NCBI GenBank assembly: GCA_016081115.2
Contig: JABTTQ020002177.1
Location: 62,001-126,000, forward strand
Direction of reading: 5' to 3'
DNA from: Rehmannia glutinosa
Lineage: Eukaryota > Streptophyta > Magnoliopsida > Lamiales > Orobanchaceae
Length of the DNA stretch: 64,000 nt
A model generated the notes under the pieces. That model was not told where the DNA came from. It did not search any database and saw nothing but the letters and a program-made list of their open reading frames with translations. Made by a program: the position numbers and the translations under genes. Position 1 is the first letter of the stretch, and the number at the start of each line of letters is the position of its first letter. This document shows positions 10,958 to 21,382 of this stretch, piece after piece.

Positions 10958-12258
10958 CAAAGTGAAGATTTACCCATGTTGCAACTGAGTGTCGAAGATG
11001 AAGTTTCAGTCAAGTACCAAAAAACTGTCTCAGTCAGCAGACTGACAACTAAGTCACTCCCAGATGTTTGAAGAAGACTCTCAAAGGGGTTCATCCGCAA
11101 CAAAGACTCAAGAAAGCTGAAGATGTCCGTTTATAAGTAAAGTCAAAACATTACTGAAAGAGGAAAGGAGACAGACTGCAACCTTAAAGTTGTTTTGCTA
11201 AAGAGTGCAAAAGTCTTGGAACCAATGGGATGTTCCTGCACACCTGCAATGGTTCAGGCAAACCTGCAGAGCATAAAACCAAGGTTGGGTCAACATCATT
11301 TGCTGCATAACAAGACAAGCCAACGACCATGAAGTGGAGTTTGAAATGCATCTATCTCTTCAACGGATATATTTTCAAACTACCACTATAAAAGACTAAG
11401 GAGTCTATGAGAGAGGGTATGAGCAATAACAAAGCATTCAAGCATTATGAGAAAAGAGCAATCAAGCTAAACACTCACAAGCAATACACTCAATCCTCAA
11501 TCCTAAAATTTGAAGATTATCTAACCAACACTTCCAGTGAATGGAAGAAAAGCTTCAAAGTTGTTGAAGTAGAAACTTGTTGAAGAACAAAGTGGTTTGC
11601 ACATCCAAAGTTGAAGGAAGTGCAGTGAGGTTCTAGTTGAACCACTCTTTGGATTCATTGGAGAGCTTCATTATCAAATCCAAGAATTCGAAGGAGCTGA
11701 AGTAGGAGGACAACTGTCTTGTGAAGAGCTGAGTCCCAGGATTTTAAGCTAGATTGTGATCAAGGCTTGTTTGGACTGCTAATCCATTTTGTAACTCGTT
11801 GTTGCATTATTAGATTACCTCTAGGAGTTGGAGAAGAGTGGACTAGAGGAATTACCTCATCCTCGAACCACTATAAATTGCTCAATGTCTATTTACATTT
11901 AGCACATTTATTTCTTGCACATATATATCTGATGATTGATAAATTTGCTAAGTCAACTGATAATAACTTAAACTAAAACAAGTGTTGAAAAATATATTTC
12001 AAACTAAGGGTGTAAGACTTTCGTTAAAAACTAAGTTAGCTGTATTTATAAAAAGGTCACTTCACTCAGCTAAGTTATTCTATCAACAGCTCTCTCGAGT
12101 CTGTTGAGTGGCTAACTCTACTGTTGAGGTTGAACTAAGTTGTCCCTCAAGGACTTAGCTGACTTGTGATTAAAACTCTGATTTAATGGACAAAAAATTG
12201 GTTAAGTCTATTCAACCCCCCTTTCTAGACTTAACACAAACACCCCTTGGCACTTACA
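10958..12258 (+). mobile_element. Truncated SIRE-like LTR, plus orientation
   Basis: This region is the reverse-complement relative of the LTRs at 47065-48532 and 54153-55717. It shares the GACTGCAACCTTAAAG, AATGGGATGTTC, AGCCAACGA and TCTTCAACGGATA landmarks, a TATAAAAG box at 11387-11394, and the 3' end TATTCAACCCCCC followed by ACACCCCTTGGCACTTACA (ends near 12258). The canonical start (TGTTGGGAAAT in the relatives) is missing because the CACTA end at 10957 lies there. No gag or pol in this orientation follows, so it is a fragment. Confidence 0.7.
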
Positions 12259-12282
12259 CACGCTAACTGATTAAATTTCCGC

Positions 12283-12790
12283 TCATACTCGAGCACTGTC
12301 ATAGTCCCTTGTTGCAGATTTAGAAACTGTCTTCCCTTTTTTATCCCTGTAAGACTGTAGGAAAAACTGTTGCTTGACTAACTCCTTAAAGTCATTCCAT
12401 CGCATATCAATTTGCTGCTGGTCAGTGATGGTGTGTCGGTGTGAATCCCACCAATGCCTTGCGTCTTGTTTCAATTGATATATCACACAAGAAACCCTAT
12501 GTGCATCAGTACACTTGATCAATTCATATATTCCCTCTAACTCTGAAATCCATTCTTCCACGGTATATGACTCTTCTTGTCCCATGAGGATCGGAGGTCT
12601 GTAGCGGGAAACTGTTCCACCACCTATGAGGTGTTGATCGTCGGGGCTAGCTGGTTCTGAGGATTCATACCAACCCCTTGAGTCAAACCTTCAACGACTG
12701 TGGCCAGGCGTGCCACGGCGTCTCCCAAATTGTCCAGAGTTGTTGAATTTGGGGCAACCCTGGTTCTACAGCCTCTAGGCATCATCCTAT
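12283..12790 (-). pseudogene. Ty3/gypsy chromovirus gag, truncated
   Basis: The minus strand opens at 12790 with MPRGCRTRVAPNSTTLDNLG, and after a frameshift near 12610 continues with the capsid region: GQEESYTVEEWISELEGIYE, then YQLKQDARHWWDSHR and FKELVKQQFF. The A-x-x-WW and F-x-x-F-Y/F spacing is that of retrotransposon gag (Pfam Retrotrans_gag) of Tekay/Del-type plant chromoviruses. It should be followed by a zinc knuckle and pol, but the plus-strand LTR at 10958-12258 cuts it off. The PBS and LTR of the same element lie upstream on the minus strand at 14000 and 14013. Confidence 0.8.
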
Positions 12791-13053
12791 AACCATGAAT
12801 ATAAAACTCATTTAATCTCCAATTGGAATATATCAAACTCATAATATCAAAAATTAAACCACAAAATAATAACAAGCACCGAACGCAATAAAAGGAAATA
12901 ATCATACATTTATCTCAAATTTCTTACATCGAATCCGATGAATAAAGAAGCAACTACTAGTTTGAAAAATAAAAACATAAACCAAAATACTAACGGAAGG
13001 GGAAAAAAGTCCAAACATCGACTACTAAAAATAAAAAAAAAAATGCTAGCTAA

Positions 13054-13559
13054 TCAATCATCTTCCTCTGGGTCCTCCTCTGATCTTTCTCTTGGTCCTC
13101 CTCCCGGATCTTCCTCTGGGTCTTCCTCTGGATCTTTATCATCACTAGATTTAGGCCGAGGGGCATGGTCATGTATGTCTCGTTCCTCGGGCTAGAAGTG
13201 AGGATAGTTTATCGTGAGTTGTATATGACCCACCCAACATTGTCGGAAAATTGAAGTAAAATCCTCATAACTGACTCTCGATCGGGTACCATGGACATCC
13301 GCTATCATTTATTTATATATCTCTCTTGACCTTCGCAGGGGTATCTTCGATAGGGTATTGATAAATCTTAATATGCCTTCTCGATCAGATACCAAGTGAC
13401 CGACATATCTTGCCTCTCTCCATAATTCAAACATACTTGTTAAGTGCAATCCGACGTCACCATTAGGGTCCCACTGTATTGTCCGTACCTCTCTATCGTT
13501 GATCTTCTATTTACGCCACTAACATCATATTTCTGTGTTGTATACCTCCTACGTGCCAT
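13054..13559 (-). pseudogene. Extra acidic ORF upstream of gag in the chromovirus
   Basis: Between the PBS and gag, on the same minus strand, an ORF starts at ATG 13559 (MARRRYTTQKYDVSGVNRRS). With one frameshift near 13490 and two in-frame stops it can be followed for about 170 residues. The middle is compact and apparently globular (LHLTSMFELWREARYVGHLV, then FINTLSKIPLRRSREIY). The tail is strikingly acidic and repetitive, with DPEEDPEED and EEDPEEDD just before the stop at 13054. I know no domain for it. Its placement in the leader, before gag, makes it an accessory ORF of the element rather than a host exon. Confidence 0.55.
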
Positions 13560-13999
13560 TTATAGAGCATGAAATGAAATTAAGTCCTCTAAGTTCTTTC
13601 TAACTATCTGTAGAGTTCACAAATATCACAATAGTTCAATTGCATCATATCATATGTGTTGTGCATGCAAAAAATATCTTACTTAATCATATTCTTTTTC
13701 TTTTTCTCTTTGCAAAAGAATTTGTAAAATTCGTTACAATAGTATTAATGAAAAATACTTTAGCAGTGGCATTTAGCAATGGCAGTAGCAGTTACAATAG
13801 CGATGATATTAGCAGTAGAAAACGAGTTTTAAAACAAATGTACCATGGCTTTGGAGTTGGGGTGTCATAGCGGTGGTGGATACGTAGACTCTTTTTATTT
13901 ATTTTTTTGAAAATTTACTTATTCATATAAGAGAGTACACACACACACACAAATACTACATGCATTTATTTTTTGCAAGTCTACAGGAAGGTGGACCTG
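13560..13999 (-). other. 5' leader of the chromovirus
   Basis: This is the stretch between the PBS (14000) and the accessory ORF. It contains low-complexity GCAATGGCAGTAGCAGTTACAA-like repeats near 13770-13815 and an (AC)n run at 13938-13950. No further ORF is recognised. Confidence 0.4.
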
Positions 14000-14010
14000 C
14001 TCTAATACCA
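14000..14010 (-). promoter_or_regulatory. tRNA-iMet primer-binding site
   Basis: The minus strand reads TGGTATTAGAGC, one base from the standard initiator-Met PBS (TGGTATCAGAGC), two bases inside the LTR end. This fixes the element's orientation as minus and the LTR boundary at 14013. Confidence 0.85.
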
Positions 14011-14012
14011 CT

Positions 14013-15769
14013 TGTAACGCCCAATAATTTCTATTATAAAATAAACAAGCATCCACCTAATTTTTAACAATGCAAACGACACAAATAATTTAAAAATAAA
14101 ATAATCTAATCCAATTGTAGCGGAAGCAATGTATTTCATGGACAAAAAATATTCATCGTCTAATCCTATCAATAACTTATGAACTTGAAACAAAAACTAA
14201 TGACTTAAACAACTTGAAAAGAGATCAAATAGTTCAACATAATATATATTTTTCTTAAAATTAAAAACACATAAAAGTCATAGGCATTCTCATATCCACC
14301 GCCCTTAGCCAGCGCCATCTCCTTCACCTAAAAAGTTGGTTTAATATGGGGTGAGCGACGCAGCTCAGTGGAGTCAAAATTGTTCAAGCTAAATACACAG
14401 AAATTTCACATTAACATGCAAATACAATCTAATAGAACATAACATAGATTATTTGAAAAATCATAGACATAGAAATAGATTGCACTGCAGGGGTTCCACC
14501 TGAGGGATACACCGACCCCGGACCTCTTGAGTCCCTGGCACATGGGTTTCTAAAGCAACCGTACTACACATCATGCAAAATAACTAAGCATTTAACAATG
14601 ACAATAAAAGTTTAGAAAACAAACTCCACCTTGAAACGTAGCTTGAAAATAAGTAGAACTTAAAAGTGTTGGATGCAAGCACGCCTAATCCTCGCTCGAT
14701 AAGTCGCCTAACATAGAAAATATAATAGTAGTCAAAACCTTGAATGTTCTAAACTTAAAACTTAAAATTTATATAATAATCTAAAAATCCTAATTTAGGG
14801 GCTTAATGAAATATAAATAAGTTTGAGGGTTAAATTGAATTTGAAGGTCAAGTTGGGATCAAATGCTAAAAATCTAGAAATTGAAATGGTGCCCAATTCT
14901 GTTTCGTGGACAAACTGGGAACCAAATTCTCAATTTGGTTCAACTCCAAATCCCCAACACAGCTACCCCAACTTCCATTATCTCTTTGTTATATTTCTTT
15001 CTCGATGGGTGGTGGTTTCGGTCTTTTTGGTGAAAATCGAGGCGGACGGGATTGGTGGTTTTGTGATGGATTCTCGGTTTTGGTTTTTCTGGTAAAAATC
15101 GAGGTGGACGGGATTAATGTTTTGGGGTTCAAACTTTCCCGTGAGTTTCCTGTTGGGTTTGTGTATTTTAATGGTTTCAGTGCCGGGGTTCTTCAGCTGG
15201 GGTTTTTGGATTGTGGGTTTCGTTCTCTCTTTTTTTTATTTGGCTTGGACTGATTTGGGGCTTTTGGCATTTGAATTTCAGATTTGTGGGTTTTCTAGTT
15301 TTCTTTGAGTTGTGGTGGGGAAAACGTGGGAAACAAAATAAGAAAGGAAAAATATTTACCTTTCCTGACAGGAGATTTCGTGGAGAAAAACATATTTGGA
15401 CTGCAATGTTGTGTTTATAAGCTTGTTTAGGGTTAAGAGTCCTAATATGAAGAAAAATCTAATAAATCAATCGGTTAGGATTTTAAATCGATAAGATATA
15501 ATGAATTTGACATGATTTGAAATGTAGAATCGTGTATATCTTGAAATTCTTGGGATCCTACTTGGAGTAGGACTTGTCAATAGGCTAAATTGGTAATGGG
15601 TTCATATGAAATGGGATTGGATTAAACTTGGGCTTGGTTAATTGAGCATTGGACTAGAAAACTTGGGCGTGGATTTTAAAATAATAAATTTGGCCCTTAA
15701 ATATAACTAACTATAATATAATATTAATCATAATCTTATTAAAAGGCCCAAATAAAAACTCGGGTATCA
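14013..15769 (-). mobile_element. 5' LTR of the Ty3/gypsy chromovirus
   Basis: On the plus strand it opens TGTAACGCCC and ends AAAACTCGGGTATCA. Read on its own strand it therefore starts TGATACCCGAGTTTT and ends GGGCGTTACA, typical of plant Tekay/Del LTRs. Its length is about 1.76 kb. It contains an internal tandem duplication (15012-15060 and 15080-15125) and a G/T-rich 600-bp stretch (14820-15420) that gives overlapping open frames on the plus strand; these look spurious. Confidence 0.75.
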
Positions 15770-15770
15770 C

Positions 15771-15937
15771 TGTAACGACCCAATTTTATGAATTTAAAGT
15801 ATTCTAAACTATTATTAAGATAACACGAATCTATAAATTAAAGTGATGCCAATAATTATAAAAAAGTTGATTTAGAATTTTTCATTCTTAAGAAAAAAAA
15901 TATAACGATAATAATAATAATAATAATTATTATTATT
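15771..15937 (-). mobile_element. Start of a second chromovirus LTR
   Basis: Immediately after the first LTR the sequence restarts with TGTAACGACCCAATT, the same terminal motif as at 14013. This suggests a second LTR or tandem copy of the family. It runs 167 bp into an (ATA)n/(TTA)n stretch and is then cut by the LTR starting at 15938. The continuation is not recognised beyond 21382. Confidence 0.5.
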
Positions 15938-17681
15938 TGATGGCTCAAAAGCTACTCTAGAAAACCATAGGCAAGTGCACCTATCATTTTGTAGTATAGA
16001 TTATTGAGTACCGAGTGTCATTCCCACGAGGATTGTAAGTACTAATAATTACCGTCTTTTTGTTATTTAATCTAGCAATTTTCAGAGTTTTGTTTGTTTA
16101 ATGAAAATGAAAAATAGAGAATTTTAAAATAATTGCAACTTACAAAAGATCAAATAAAAATAGATTGTAGAATTAAGAAATCAAGAGCTAGAAATGTGTT
16201 TGAATGTAAATCCCTCTAGAATGTTTTTGCGATTTAACAAGATAAAAATACAACCATAATCCCTTAAGCAAAAACCAACCTCTTTTAGTAAAATCTCATG
16301 TTTCATCGACCGTAGAAATTCCCGATTTAAGTTAAACCTCTATCGAGCGAATAACTTCTAATCTCAAGTTGATTAATCGAAATCTCTTTCTAGTTAAAAC
16401 CCCAAGACAAAGATTATAACGATTTGTGAATTCCCATATTAGGTTTGACCCTAATCCGGAAGATTTATGTCGCCCTATATCTAGGATTGCATGCAACTCT
16501 TTTCACTTATATAGGTTCTATTTCACCATGAATCTCTCGATTTCCGGATGAAAAATAAACTTCAAATCAATATTGCGCATATACCAATTTGAATGAATGA
16601 AGCATAATATAAGTGAATCACACAAAACATGAAGATTTTATTAAAAACATACAAACCTTAATCACAAATTCATTCTAGAGTTCATTACATTCAAACACTA
16701 GAAATTTAGCTACACATGGCTTTGTCAAAAGAGTATACTACACAAGAAGATATGAATAAAATGAACATGGTGTACTTAGCTCTTATTCAAGACCAATATA
16801 AGACTTCCTCCTTGGTTGATTGCAATGATGTTGAGCTCCAAGCCTTCTCCTCTATTGCTCTTCAACTTCCAACTCTACCTCTCTTTTATCCTCTCAATGT
16901 ATTTTGCTTTGAAACTTAGAATATACAATGAATATACAATGAATCTCTCTATCAATGAATACTACATGAATTATATCTTTCCCAACTCAAACTCTTGGCT
17001 TTTATAGGCACCATCTTTGTGAAAGAACACATAAATAATGCTAACAAATGCTCCACTTCCATGGTTGTTGGTTGAATCATTGTGTGCACATTCATGGTTG
17101 AGTTGGTTGAATCATTGTGTCCACATGACAATTGAGGGAATTATAGAGTTTGGTGCATCAAAATGAGGTGTAAAAGTTGCTCAAAGGTTGTCAAAAAGCA
17201 AAAGGGGAAAGTCTCCATAATTTCCGCCAAAGAAAAAACCAGTCCGGACGAAAAGCACGCCCGTGCTTTCAAAGCACGGCCAGGCCGTGTTCGCGGATTT
17301 TCCCGAACACGGCCGTGCTTCAAAAGCACGGCCTGGCCGTGTTTGGTACGTTTTTGCCGAAAATTTGCTCGGTTTTGGCTCCTCAAAAGCACGACCGTGC
17401 TTAAAACACACCCGCCCGTGTTTGATCGAAAAGGCCCCGAAATGACGCGTTTAGCTTGGGATTTTGAGTGTTTTTGCATCCAAAAACCCCCGGGTATGTT
17501 TTGACATGAAACCATGGCCCAAAATTCACCAAAAACAGCTCCAAATCATCAATCTACATCAATAAAAGCACCTCGGAGTAATGTGAACTATGTACAATCA
17601 AAAATTTATGAAACTAACAATAAAATAACTCAAATCATACTCAAATACACACATAAAACATGCATAAAAACACCCTTATCA
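15938..17681 (-). mobile_element. 3' LTR of the tRNA-Asp-primed non-autonomous element
   Basis: This 1.74-kb direct repeat begins TGATGGCTCAAAAGC and ends CACCCTTATCA on the plus strand. It is nearly identical to 19655-21382. The PBS side lies at the other LTR, so the element is on the minus strand and this copy is its 3' LTR. A purine-rich tract on the minus strand (AAAGTTGGAGGTGGTT) abuts it at 17682-17697. A GC-rich block at 17258-17420 holds repeated AGCACGGCCGTGCT-type palindromes. Small plus-strand ORFs inside both LTR copies (for example 16716-16919) are identical by descent and not convincing genes. Confidence 0.93.
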
Positions 17682-19573
17682 AACCACCTCCAACTTTGAA
17701 CTTTGCTTGTCCTCAAGCAAAACATTAAATCAATAAGAATGGTTCAATAAATTACAACACACAAGGATTTTTTTTTTTTTCAACACATTGAACACAAGCA
17801 GTCAAGTTCTTAGCCTTCTCAACCCGAATTAACCATTCAGTAAAAACACAGTTTTTGCAATGCGATCGATTGTCAAGAAAGACTGAAACATCAGCAGGCA
17901 TTATTCAAACTTGAAATCATCACTCCACAAATATTGATAGTTATGAATAACTTCAATTCAATAATGTCATGAAAATACAAGAATTCAATAGATCATTGTA
18001 GTTAGCCTACTAGTCATATAACCAAACTTCTTGAACTTTTATTGGATTGAGAATTCAAGGAATATACATTCTCCCTTTCGATTTTTTTTTTTTTGGTAGG
18101 TCCTTTCGAGACATTCTTCCACTAGGTTTATATTTTGAATTTTCGTTCAAACACTCTTAGGGTGGTTTCCCATACTCATATTTGTGTCGCCGTTTTACGT
18201 AAAAGACAAACATGGGGCTCATGAATGCTCCTAGTTACTAAGCAACAACAAATAGAGGAGTATAACCTCGATTGGATTCCCCTTTTTTTTTCTTCTTTTT
18301 TTTTCATTTGTTTTTTTTTCACAAACTTGGTATAACAACTAGTTAACCACCACTAAATCATGAATTCTCAAACGTTCATAACACTAAGCTTTGTCGTAAA
18401 TGCCTTAACAAATCAAGTATTATGGAGTTGGAAATCTCGTCAAAATTTAGCACACATCTACATCAATATATTCTAGACAATCAATTGCTTCGCATTGAAA
18501 ACATAAATCAAAAAGTTAATTTTGGTGTGATTGGGCTAAGTTATTGACTAGCAAACACTCAATTTGTTAAAAAAAAAATTAACTCTTGTCGACAACCTAA
18601 AAATAAAAGCAAGCACACACAAACTAAGAATGTAATTGCACCCACCTCCAACTTTAAAGGTTCACATTGTCCTCAATGTGAAAGAAAAAGATGAAGGAAC
18701 ACAAACAAAACACTCAAAAATCAACCATACTAGAAGAAAATAAAAGAGGTGGAAAAGAAAAATACGACCTTACTAGAAGAGTGAAATCGGTATTGAGCGA
18801 CCATTGGGTTGTTTAGTACGAGACCTTCATCGGCATCTTCATACCTAATCAAGGATACACAACTCGAATACCGTGAAATCATCAAATATATATATATATA
18901 TAATTTTTTTTTGAGTTTTTTTTTTAATAAAAACACGGCCGTGCTTTTTAAGCACGGCTGGGGCGTGTTCGGTACGAATTTTTTCGATAAAAAAATTTTT
19001 TTTTTTAATTTGTTTTTTTTGAAAAACACGGCCGTGCTTGAAAAGCACGGCCTGGGCGTGTTCGGTACGAATTTTTCCTACAAAACCTTGGATTTTTTAA
19101 ACACGGTCGGGTGTGTTCGCGAATTGAGTGACGAACACGGCCGTGCTTTTTAAGACGACCAGATCGTTTTTTTTTTTTAAATTTTTTTCAATTCCCAAGC
19201 AATAAAAAAATTAAGTAAAAGAAAATGCACACAAAATGCCGGGTTGCCTCCGGTTAGCGCTTCTTTAAAGTCGTATACCGGACCGTTTACCCAAATGTGG
19301 ATATTAGTCGGTGGAGCTTTGGACTTATGAAAATCCCTTAGGTATTTAGTAGTATTACCTCCAACTTTATGCTTCAAAATGTGCTCTTTGAACTTTTCGG
19401 TCCCCTTTTCGGGCATAAGCTTCCAACATGGACTTTGAACAACACTTTTCTCCAAGAGATTTTTAGATTTCTCATCGTGCAACGAAATTGAATCGGCAAA
19501 AGAACAAGTAGTATCCTTTTCAATATCAATATGAATTTTAAAAATTACTTGTTCATCCCGCCTAGAGTAACTT
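17682..19573 (-). mobile_element. Internal region of the non-autonomous element
   Basis: This 1.9 kb has no gag, protease, RT or integrase. Near the 3' LTR are two versions of a box reading, on the plus strand, CCTCCAACTTTGAACTTTGC...TCCTCAAGC (17688-17720) and CCTCCAACTTTAAAGG...TCCTCAATG (18643-18680); each resembles a polypurine tract with its flank. Three copies of an ACACGGCCGTGCTT cassette ending in GGTACG lie at 18930-19155. Runs of T/A are frequent. It is probably mobilised in trans by an autonomous Athila/Tat-type partner; that is inference from the PBS type and the lack of pol. Confidence 0.8.
19177..19573 (-). pseudogene. Residual ORF abutting the tRNA copy
   Basis: On the minus strand an open frame runs from the tRNA copy into about 130 residues starting SRRDEQVIFKIHIDIEKD. 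It later reads WKLMPEKGTEKFKEHILKH, then YDFKEALTGGNPAFCVHFLL, and ends at 19177. The frame stays open through the antisense tRNA, but there is no ATG before it. The TGGNPAFC segment corresponds to the GGTTGCCTCC/TTAGCGCT landmark also seen beside the CACTA insertion in the Athila-like element, so this is a 3'-region ORF remnant, not gag. Function unknown. Confidence 0.5.
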
Positions 19574-19645
19574 TTCGTTGTAGTATAGTGGTGAGTATTC
19601 CCGCCTGTCACGCGGGTGACCCGGGTTCGTTCCCCGGCAACGGCG
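19574..19645 (+). tRNA. Full-length tRNA-Asp(GTC) copy forming an expanded PBS
   Basis: The sequence folds as a complete 72-nt tRNA-Asp: acceptor strand at 19574-19580, D arm, anticodon stem CCCGC/GCGGG around loop CTGTCAC (anticodon GTC at 19607-19609), T arm CCGGG/CCCGG at 19621-19637, acceptor 3' strand CAACGGC, discriminator G at 19645. It is followed by CCA (19646-19648), which plant nuclear tRNA genes do not encode. Two bases differ from the usual plant tRNA-Asp as I know it: position 1 (G to T) and T-loop position 58 (19630, A to T). It lies six bases from the 5' LTR, where an 18-nt PBS (TGGCGCCGTTGCCGGGGA on the minus strand) is expected. I read it as a reverse-transcribed primer tRNA, not a functional gene. 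Confidence 0.9.
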
Positions 19646-19654
19646 CCAAAAACT

Positions 19655-21382
19655 TGATGGCTCAAAAGCTACTCTAGAAAACCATAAGCAAGTGCACCTA
19701 TCATTTTGTAGTATAGATTATTGAGTACCGAGTGTCATTCCCACGAGGATTGTAAGTACTAATAATTACCGTCTTTTTGTTATTTAATCTAGCAATTTTC
19801 AGAGTTTTGTTTGTTTAATGAAAATGAAAAATAGAGAATTTTAAAATAATTGCAACTTACAAAAGATCAAATAAAAATAGATTGTAGAATTAAGATATCA
19901 AGAGCTAGAAATGTGTTTGAATGTAAATCCCTCTAGAATGTTTTTGCGATTTAACAAGATAAAAATACAACCATAATCCCTTAGCAAAACCAACCTCTTT
20001 TAGTAAAATCTCATGTTTCATCGACCGTAGTAGAAATTTCCGATTTAAGTTAAACCTCTATCGAGCGAATAACTTCTAATCTCAAGTTGATTAATCGAAA
20101 TCTCTTTCTAGTTAAAACCCCCAAGACAAAGATTATAACGATTTGTGAATTCCCATATTAGGTTTGACCCTAATCCGGAAGATTTATGTCATCCTATATC
20201 TAGGATTGCATGCAACTCTTTTCACTTATATAGTTCTATTTCACCATGAATCTCTCGATTTCCGGATGAAAAATAAACTTCAAATCAATATTGCGCATAT
20301 ACCAATTTGAATGAATGAAGCATAATATAAGTGAATCACACAAAACATGAAGATTTTATTAAAAACATACAAACCTTAATCACAAATTCATTCTAGAGTT
20401 CATTACATTCAAACACTAGAAATTTAGCTACACATGGCTTTGTCAAAAGAGTATACTACACAAGAAGATATGAATAAAATGAACATGGTGTACTTAGCTC
20501 TTATTCAAGACCAATATAAGACTTCCTCCTTGGTTGATTGCAATGATGTTGAGCTCCAAGCCTTCTCCTCTATTGCTCTTCAACTTCCAACTCTACCTCT
20601 CTTTTATCCTCTCAATGTATTTTGCTTTGAAACTTAGAATATACAATGAATATACAATGAATCTCTCTATCAATGAATACTACATGAATTATATCTTTCC
20701 CAACTCAAACTCTTGGCTTTTATAGGCATCATCTTTGTGAAAGAACACATAAATAATGCTAACAAATGCTCCACTTCCATGGTTGTTGGTTGAATCATTG
20801 TGTGCACATTCATGGTTGAGTTGGTTGAATCATTGTGTCCACATGACAATTGAGGGAATTATAGAGTTTGGTGCATCAAAATGAGGTGTAAAAGTTGCTC
20901 AAAGGTTGTCAAAAAGCAAAAGGGGAAAGTCTCCATAATTTCCGCCAAAGAAAAAACCAACCGACGAAAAGCACGCCCGTGCTTTCAAAGCACGGCCAGG
21001 CCGTGTTCGCGGATTTTCCGAACACGGCCGCAGCTTCAAAAGCACGGCCTGGCCGTGTTTGGTACGTTTTTGCCGAAAATTTGCTCGGTTTTGGCTCCTC
21101 AAAAGCACGGCCGTGCTTAAAAACACACCCCGCCCGTGTTTGATCGAAAAGGCCCCGAAATGACGTTTAGCTTGGGATTTTGAGTGTTTTTGCATCCAAA
21201 AACCCGGGTATGTTTTGACATGAAACCATGGCCCAAAATTCACCAAAAACAGACTCCAAATCATCAATCTACATCAATAAAAGCACCGGAGTAATGTGAA
21301 CTATGTACAATCAAAAATTTATGAAACTAACAATAAAATAACTCAAATCATACTCAAATACACACATAAAACATGCATAAAA
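19655..21382 (-). mobile_element. 5' LTR of the tRNA-Asp-primed element
   Basis: This is the partner of 15938-17681. It matches from TGATGGCTCAAAAGC to ACATGCATAAAA but lacks the last ~12 bp (ACACCCTTATCA), where unrelated sequence starts (TGTTTCAACATAAATC). The true element start has therefore been lost and no TSD can be read. Many of the differences between the two LTRs are short indels and substitutions inside the GC-rich palindrome block (20968-21142 here). A perfect 16-bp palindrome AAGCACGGCCGTGCTT sits at 21103-21118. Confidence 0.92.

Noticed and set aside
14820..15420. Overlapping plus-strand ORFs rich in F, G and W
   Set aside because: They lie inside an LTR in a G/T-rich tandem duplication; several frames are open at once, as expected from composition.
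16716..17007. Two small ORFs in the LTR, repeated identically at 20434-20725
   Set aside because: They are duplicated because the LTR is duplicated. There is no domain, no gene context and low-complexity content.
17163..17515. Open frames on both strands across the palindrome block
   Set aside because: Palindromic GC-rich DNA lacks stop codons in many frames; the peptides on the two strands mirror each other.
18930..19155. CRISPR-like repeats (ACACGGCCGTGCTT at intervals)
   Set aside because: This is plant nuclear DNA; spacing is irregular and the unit is an LTR-related palindrome cassette, not repeat-spacer.
19574..19645. Functional nuclear tRNA-Asp gene
   Set aside because: It carries the post-transcriptional CCA and altered bases at positions 1 and 58, and sits exactly at a retroelement PBS.
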